DNA of 64,000 nt from Phymorhynchus buccinoides (lineage: Eukaryota; Mollusca; Gastropoda; Neogastropoda; Raphitomidae). Location of the stretch: the NCBI GenBank assembly GCA_017654935.2, contig CM065684.1, forward strand, positions 55,547,281 to 55,611,280, in the 5' to 3' direction. Below the pieces are notes generated by a model. That model ran no database searches. It was given only the letters and a program-made list of their open reading frames with translations, and was not told the DNA's origin. Both the position numbers and the translations under genes were made by a program. Shown here in pieces: positions 59,750 to 64,000 of the stretch; positions within the stretch are counted from its first letter, which is position 1; each line of letters starts with the position of its first letter.

Positions 59750-60850
59750 ATGTGAACACCATATTAATAGTGTTATTAATAGTGTTATCTTGGAATCTTG
59801 GGGTACATCTGGATCGTGTACTCTCAATGGAGAACCATATAAAGCTACTGTGCAGGACCATCTATCTTGAGCTCCGCAGAATCGGTCATATCCGTCCTTT
59901 TCTTACCATTGATGCGGCCAAAAAGCTCATGTCAGCATTTGTTTTGTCCAGACTGGACTATTGCAATTCTTTGTTTTTTGGTCTCCCAAACACGCTTCTC
60001 GACAAACTGCAGAGAGCTCAGAATCATGCTGCACGCATAGTCCTCAGAAAACGCAAATTCGACCATGCAAAGCCTCTCTTGAGGGAGCTGCACTGGCTTC
60101 CCGTTCGAGCCCGTATCGAATACAAAATTGCCACCCTCTGTTTTCGATGCCTCCACGATCTTGCTCCCTCCTATCTTTCAGACTTAGTTGTGCCATACAC
60201 ACCATCGAGATCTCTCCGTTCCTCAGACGCCGGTCATTTGGCCATCCCGCGAGTTCGCCTGGAGACATATGGCAAGCGTTCTTTTTCTTTTGCTGGCCCT
60301 ACTGTTTTTAATTCGTTACCTTTAGCCCTTCGTAATGCACAAACGTTTAACGCTTTTAAATCAGGCATGAAGACCTTCTTATTCCATACCTATTTTAACC
60401 ATGATTAATCTGACGTGTATCAACCGTCAACCTGCTGATATGTCTTATTCCAAACGGTGTGTGTGTGATTGCGTGTGTGTAGGTGAGTGCGTGCGTGTGT
60501 GTGTGTGTGAGTGAGAAGGCGCGAGAGAGAGTGGAGGGTGTGTTTTGTTGTTGTTTTTTAGGGGGGGAGACAGCGCGGGGTGAGGGAGGGGGGAGGGGAA
60601 GGGGGTGGTGAGAGAGTGGAGGGGCTGGGGGTATATGTTCCCCGCATGTATTAATTTTAATGTTTTCTAATGATATCTTGTTCTTACGATGTCAAAGTTC
60701 TTTTTTATGTTTTAATCTTGTATGTCTCCTTTCTCTTCTTTCTTAAACCTGTTGGTTTTTATCTTTGTAATGGCGCCTGGAGCCTCGCGAGGGACAGGCG
60801 TCACTTTTTAAAATGAATTAAATTATTATTAATTATTATTGTTATTACCG
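59750..60850 (+). mobile_element. 3' end of another LINE (L2/Rex-like) with ATT tail
   Basis: 218-codon frame (59752-60408) with LSRLDYCNSLFFGLP, KLQRAQNHAARIVLR, LHWLPVRARIEYKIATLCF and FSFAGPTVFNSLP, a common C-terminal end of CR1/L2/Rex LINEs. A 3' UTR follows with GGCGCCTGGAGCCTCGCGAG and ends in (ATT)n at about 60830. The frame is intact to its stop, but the RT core is absent. Confidence 0.87.
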
Positions 60851-61356
60851 GGGGGGAAAAGGGGGGAAAAAAGAAGAGAAAATGTTGTGAACAAAGTTTG
60901 GATCAACACGACCAGATATTCGTCGAAATCACCACACTATGGCATTATATCGACAAAACTTTAGGGAGAGCACGTCTTAAAAACAAAACAATAACAAAAC
61001 CCAGTACTCTAATTTCACGGTGACCTGGCCAGCCAGCGCCCGTTCAGTGGGACACCAACATATGATGCCACGTCCAGCAGAGAGAGAGAAAAATAGAGAT
61101 TTTACGCCTTCTGAGTCAAAAGACTATTTGGGGCATTTTAAATGCAACGTCCAGCAGCAACCTAACCTAGCCCTAAGTATGGTTTGTAAGGAAGGGGAGT
61201 GTGGGTGGGTGGGGTAGGGCAGGAGAAAGGGGCTTGGACGGAGAGTGGGGTGGGGGTGGGGGTCTGGCCTAAGGGGGAGCTGGAGGTTGATTTATTTGAG
61301 GGCTGGGGTCTGTTGGAGGAATGTCTTGAAACCCTCCACTTATGTTTTATGATTAT

Positions 61357-61470
61357 ACTAGATTATACATCTGTATCGTTAAAAATTCGGGACTTTCCTG
61401 GAGTTGCACTGCCTCCGGGCATTGCCTCCAGGATCGTTCCCACCATCTTTATATCTACTAACTCCTTTCA
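61357..61470 (+). repeat. dispersed repeat R3, copy 2
   Basis: CTGTATCGTTAAAAATTCGG and TGCACTGCCTCCGGGCATTG, as in copy 1. Confidence 0.8.
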
Positions 61471-61629
61471 CGGCCTACCTTGCATTCCAACACTCAAACA
61501 CACTATTCGCGGGGTGCTACTTTGCCATTTTATGTATTATTAAGCCAAAAATCGAGCCATTTTCGTACTTTTCACCCTTCTAATATGGTACATCCTAGGG
61601 TACAGGGGTGTGTGGTCCTCCTTTTTTTT

Positions 61630-61634
61630 TGCCG

Positions 61635-61675
<41 letters not shown>

Positions 61676-61676
61676 C
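61630..61676 (+). repeat. G homopolymer
   Basis: A run of more than 35 G. Comparable runs are at 7157-7192, 29557-29577 and (C) 55818-55874. Confidence 0.95.
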
Positions 61677-61904
61677 AGGAAACAGTGACCGCCTTGAACA
61701 GCAACAAAGTGCCTGGGACATCCATGATCTTGATCTCGATCTTGAAGAAAAAATATCAGTAGTATTACAACGACATTATCCACCTCGTTTAGCAATTGAT
61801 GGAACAGACGGATACTCCGAATTTCATTAATATTCAGAATCATCATATAGTAATAAGCCAAGTGTCCGTGTGTGTGTGTGTGTGTGAAACACAAAACGGG
61901 CCTT

Positions 61905-62300
61905 ATAACTCCGCCGTTTTTCGACCGAATCGCTTCAAATTTGCTGTGAGCCCTAACGGGGCGATGGCAACGGCAACCGAGGCAGCCGTGTCATTTGCGC
62001 GGTTCGGCAAATGCGCGAAACGCGCATCCGCCGGCCTCTCGGCGCCCGTATCTCCGGTGTTTCTGGGCCGATTGCCTTCCAATTTGGCAGATAGATGACC
62101 GGGGACGGGGACTATCGATGTGCCAAACCGGAAGCGAATCGGTTCAGAAACGTGCGCGCTATGCGCCGCTTCACTTTTTCACGAATAACTCCGCGGTTTC
62201 TTAACCGATTCGCTTCAAATTTGCTGTCAGGCTTGCTATGGACGGGGCAAAGCATGGCAGGAAATTTGAACAGCATCCGTTCATAAATGCACCAATTTAC
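61905..62300 (+). repeat. module with repeated ACCGATTCGCTTCAAATTTG box
   Basis: ATAACTCCGCCGTTTTTCGA-CCGAATCGCTTCAAATTTGC recurs at 62170-62230 with the same TAACTCCGCGG lead. Moderately GC-rich, with no convincing ORF. Confidence 0.7.
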
Positions 62301-62525
62301 AGTTTCGCTGACTAGGCCAAACGACATCTGTCCAAACGTGCTGTTATTAAAGGGGGGGGGGGGGGACTGCTGTGGGCATGAGACCATGGTTCACACGTGC
62401 TGGGGTGACGAGTAGGTCAGCGGAGCTGGTTATGGGTGGGGTAGGGGGTGGGTGGGTGGGGTAGGGGGGTGGGTGGGTGATCGGAGGGATGGTGGGGGGG
62501 GGGGTGTGAGAGATTACAAGGGGAT

Positions 62526-62655
62526 GACACTACACGTATCTGTATTATTAAAAAATCGGGACTTTACTGGTTTAGCACTGCCTCTGGGCATTGCCTCCAG
62601 TATTGTTCACACAATCTTTGTATTTACAAATGCCCCACATGCTGAAAGGCCGAAC
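62526..62655 (+). repeat. dispersed repeat R3, copy 3
   Basis: GGGACTTTACTGGTTTAGCA and CTGCCTCTGGGCATTGCCTC, as in the other copies. Confidence 0.8.
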
Positions 62656-62734
62656 TAAGTTGGCTTTCAGTTCTTTTTTCAGGTTTGTTTCCTTTTTTTG
62701 TTTGTTTGTTGTTCTTTTCTGTCTGTCCTAAGGA

Positions 62735-63350
62735 TCTCCCGAACCGCTTGACCGAATCACTTCAAATTTTGTGTGGTGGTGTGTCTCTATGAGAGGAAGG
62801 CATCCGCACAAAACTTTTTGCCGCTCTGACCTTGACCTTGGCGTATGACCTTGAAAACCCAAAATCGTTAAGGGGCCATAACTTCCACACCGCAGGTCCT
62901 GGAGTCATGAAACTTGGCATGGAGGTACTTTCGCTTATGGCCGTTCTGATGATGGCGTACTGATGAAGGTCAATGTCAAGGTCAGGGAGATCGGTATGCC
63001 TTGAACGTGGTATGGGTCTCATAATTGGGTTTTTCTGCCTCACGCATATCTTCCAAACCGCTTCACCGAATCGTTTTCAATTTTGTGTGGTGGCGTGTCA
63101 CCAAGAGAGGAAGGCATCTGCGCATAAATTATCGCCGTCGTGACCTTCACATTGGCGTATGACCGTGACAACCGAAAATCTTTAAGGGGCTGTAACGTCC
63201 ACACCGTTGGTCTTAGGGACTTCAATCTTGGCATGTAGGTAGTTTGGCATATGTTTGTTCTGATGATTGCATACTGATCAAGGTCAAGGTCAAGGTCATG
63301 GAGATCGGTAGGCCTTGAAAGTGGTAGGGGTCTAAAAAATTGGGTTTTGA
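62735..63350 (+). repeat. tandem duplication of a ~310-bp module
   Basis: Two copies (62735-63042, 63043-63350). Each starts with an AACCGCTTNACCGAATC box, then TTTTGTGTGGTGG, GAGAGGAAGGCATC, TTGGCGTATGACC, TTAAGGGGC, TGGCATG, (AAGGTC)n and GGAGATCGGTA. About 75-80% identical by eye. No ORF without stops on the + strand. Confidence 0.85.
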
Positions 63351-63975
63351 GCCACAAAAGTAAAAATATAATATTTCGCGGACCCGGCGAAACTGGTACT
63401 CAGCGTTACCGGTACTTGGCGTTACCTGTACTAGGCGTTACCAGTACGGAGCGTTGCGCTAGTATTCATAATTCTTAATATCTCAAATTACTACCGGTGA
63501 CGTAATAATGGCTTCCGGCGAAGTTAGGTAACTCTTTTGGGATGACATCATCTGCTTCAATTAATAATTTCATAATATTCATGAACCGGGAGTACGTTAG
63601 TGGTTTTGCCACGGAGATGGTGTGTATATCTTTTTAGTCATGGTGATGGACGGGAGAGGAAAGTGGGGTAGTAGTTATGTGTGATGGTTTTATAAGTGGA
63701 ATATCAGACGAAAGCTAATGGTAAAACAGAGAGTAGGCTAGCTAATAACGGGTTTGACATTTCGAATGCTAGACTATGCGCAACAGAAAAATATATGCAT
63801 TGATTATGCGTGTGCGTGTATGTGTGTGTTTGTATGTGTGATATGATGAATAAACTGGTTTGAATGTATTGGACAGTAACATGTATCGTTTATATATCAT
63901 TTTTTGTTATCTGTCTGTGTATTTTGTTTGTTTATAGTGACATAATTTTTGTTTTTTGTTTTTGTTTGTGGCTCA
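63348..63975. other. segment bounded by inverted TTGAGCCACAAA ends
   Basis: TTGAGCCACAAA at 63348 and TTTGTGGCTCAA at 63966 are inverted. Inside is a short tandem (GGTACT-GGCGTTACC-like, 16-17 bp, four units, 63398-63455) and otherwise AT-rich sequence. Confidence 0.45.
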
Positions 63976-64000
63976 AGCCACAAACCTATAACTCACTTTG

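Overview
The window looks like animal nuclear DNA, most likely from a mollusc or other lophotrochozoan. This is inferred from the two metazoan spliced genes, the metazoan-type non-LTR retrotransposons and the heavy load of small DNA transposons. It holds two spliced protein genes transcribed toward each other and a transposon-rich right third.

Left (about 1-25.8 kb, + strand): the 3' part of an hnRNP U family gene, closest by eye to HNRNPUL1. Thirteen coding exons (1079 to 24352) encode most of the SPRY domain, a P-loop kinase-like domain and an RGG/GYG-rich tail; upstream exons lie outside the window. Its introns carry six related box C/D snoRNA-like copies (16.3-20.1 kb) plus one diverged relative, MITEs, a tRNA-derived SINE and a decayed copy of the P-loop exon.

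Middle (28.2-52.7 kb, - strand): a gene whose exons give an RNF216/TRIAD3-type RBR E3 ubiquitin ligase. Ten coding exons join in perfect phase into 1085 codons plus a stop. They encode an acidic disordered N-terminus, then RING1, IBR and RING2 with the catalytic-type Cys, and an acidic C-terminus. A truncated LINE lies antisense in its first coding intron. A 36-bp minisatellite fills the gap between the two convergent genes.

Right (52.8-64 kb): no host gene recognised. It holds fragments of three further non-LTR retrotransposons, a short U2 snRNA 5'-end match, homopolymer runs and several unclassified repeat modules. It could be a 5' non-coding intron of the RNF216 gene or intergenic DNA.

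The most unusual signal spans both genes. Nine exon edges are amplified into tandem arrays whose units contain the end of an exon, its splice site and adjacent intron (59, 82, 110, 120, 120, 141 and about 150 bp, plus shorter or irregular ones). The copies next to the working exon are usually the best preserved, and several arrays decay with distance. Some arrays keep an open frame through the copies and some repeat zinc-ligand halves of the RBR domains. They could generate alternative splice products, or be an exon-edge duplication process at work.
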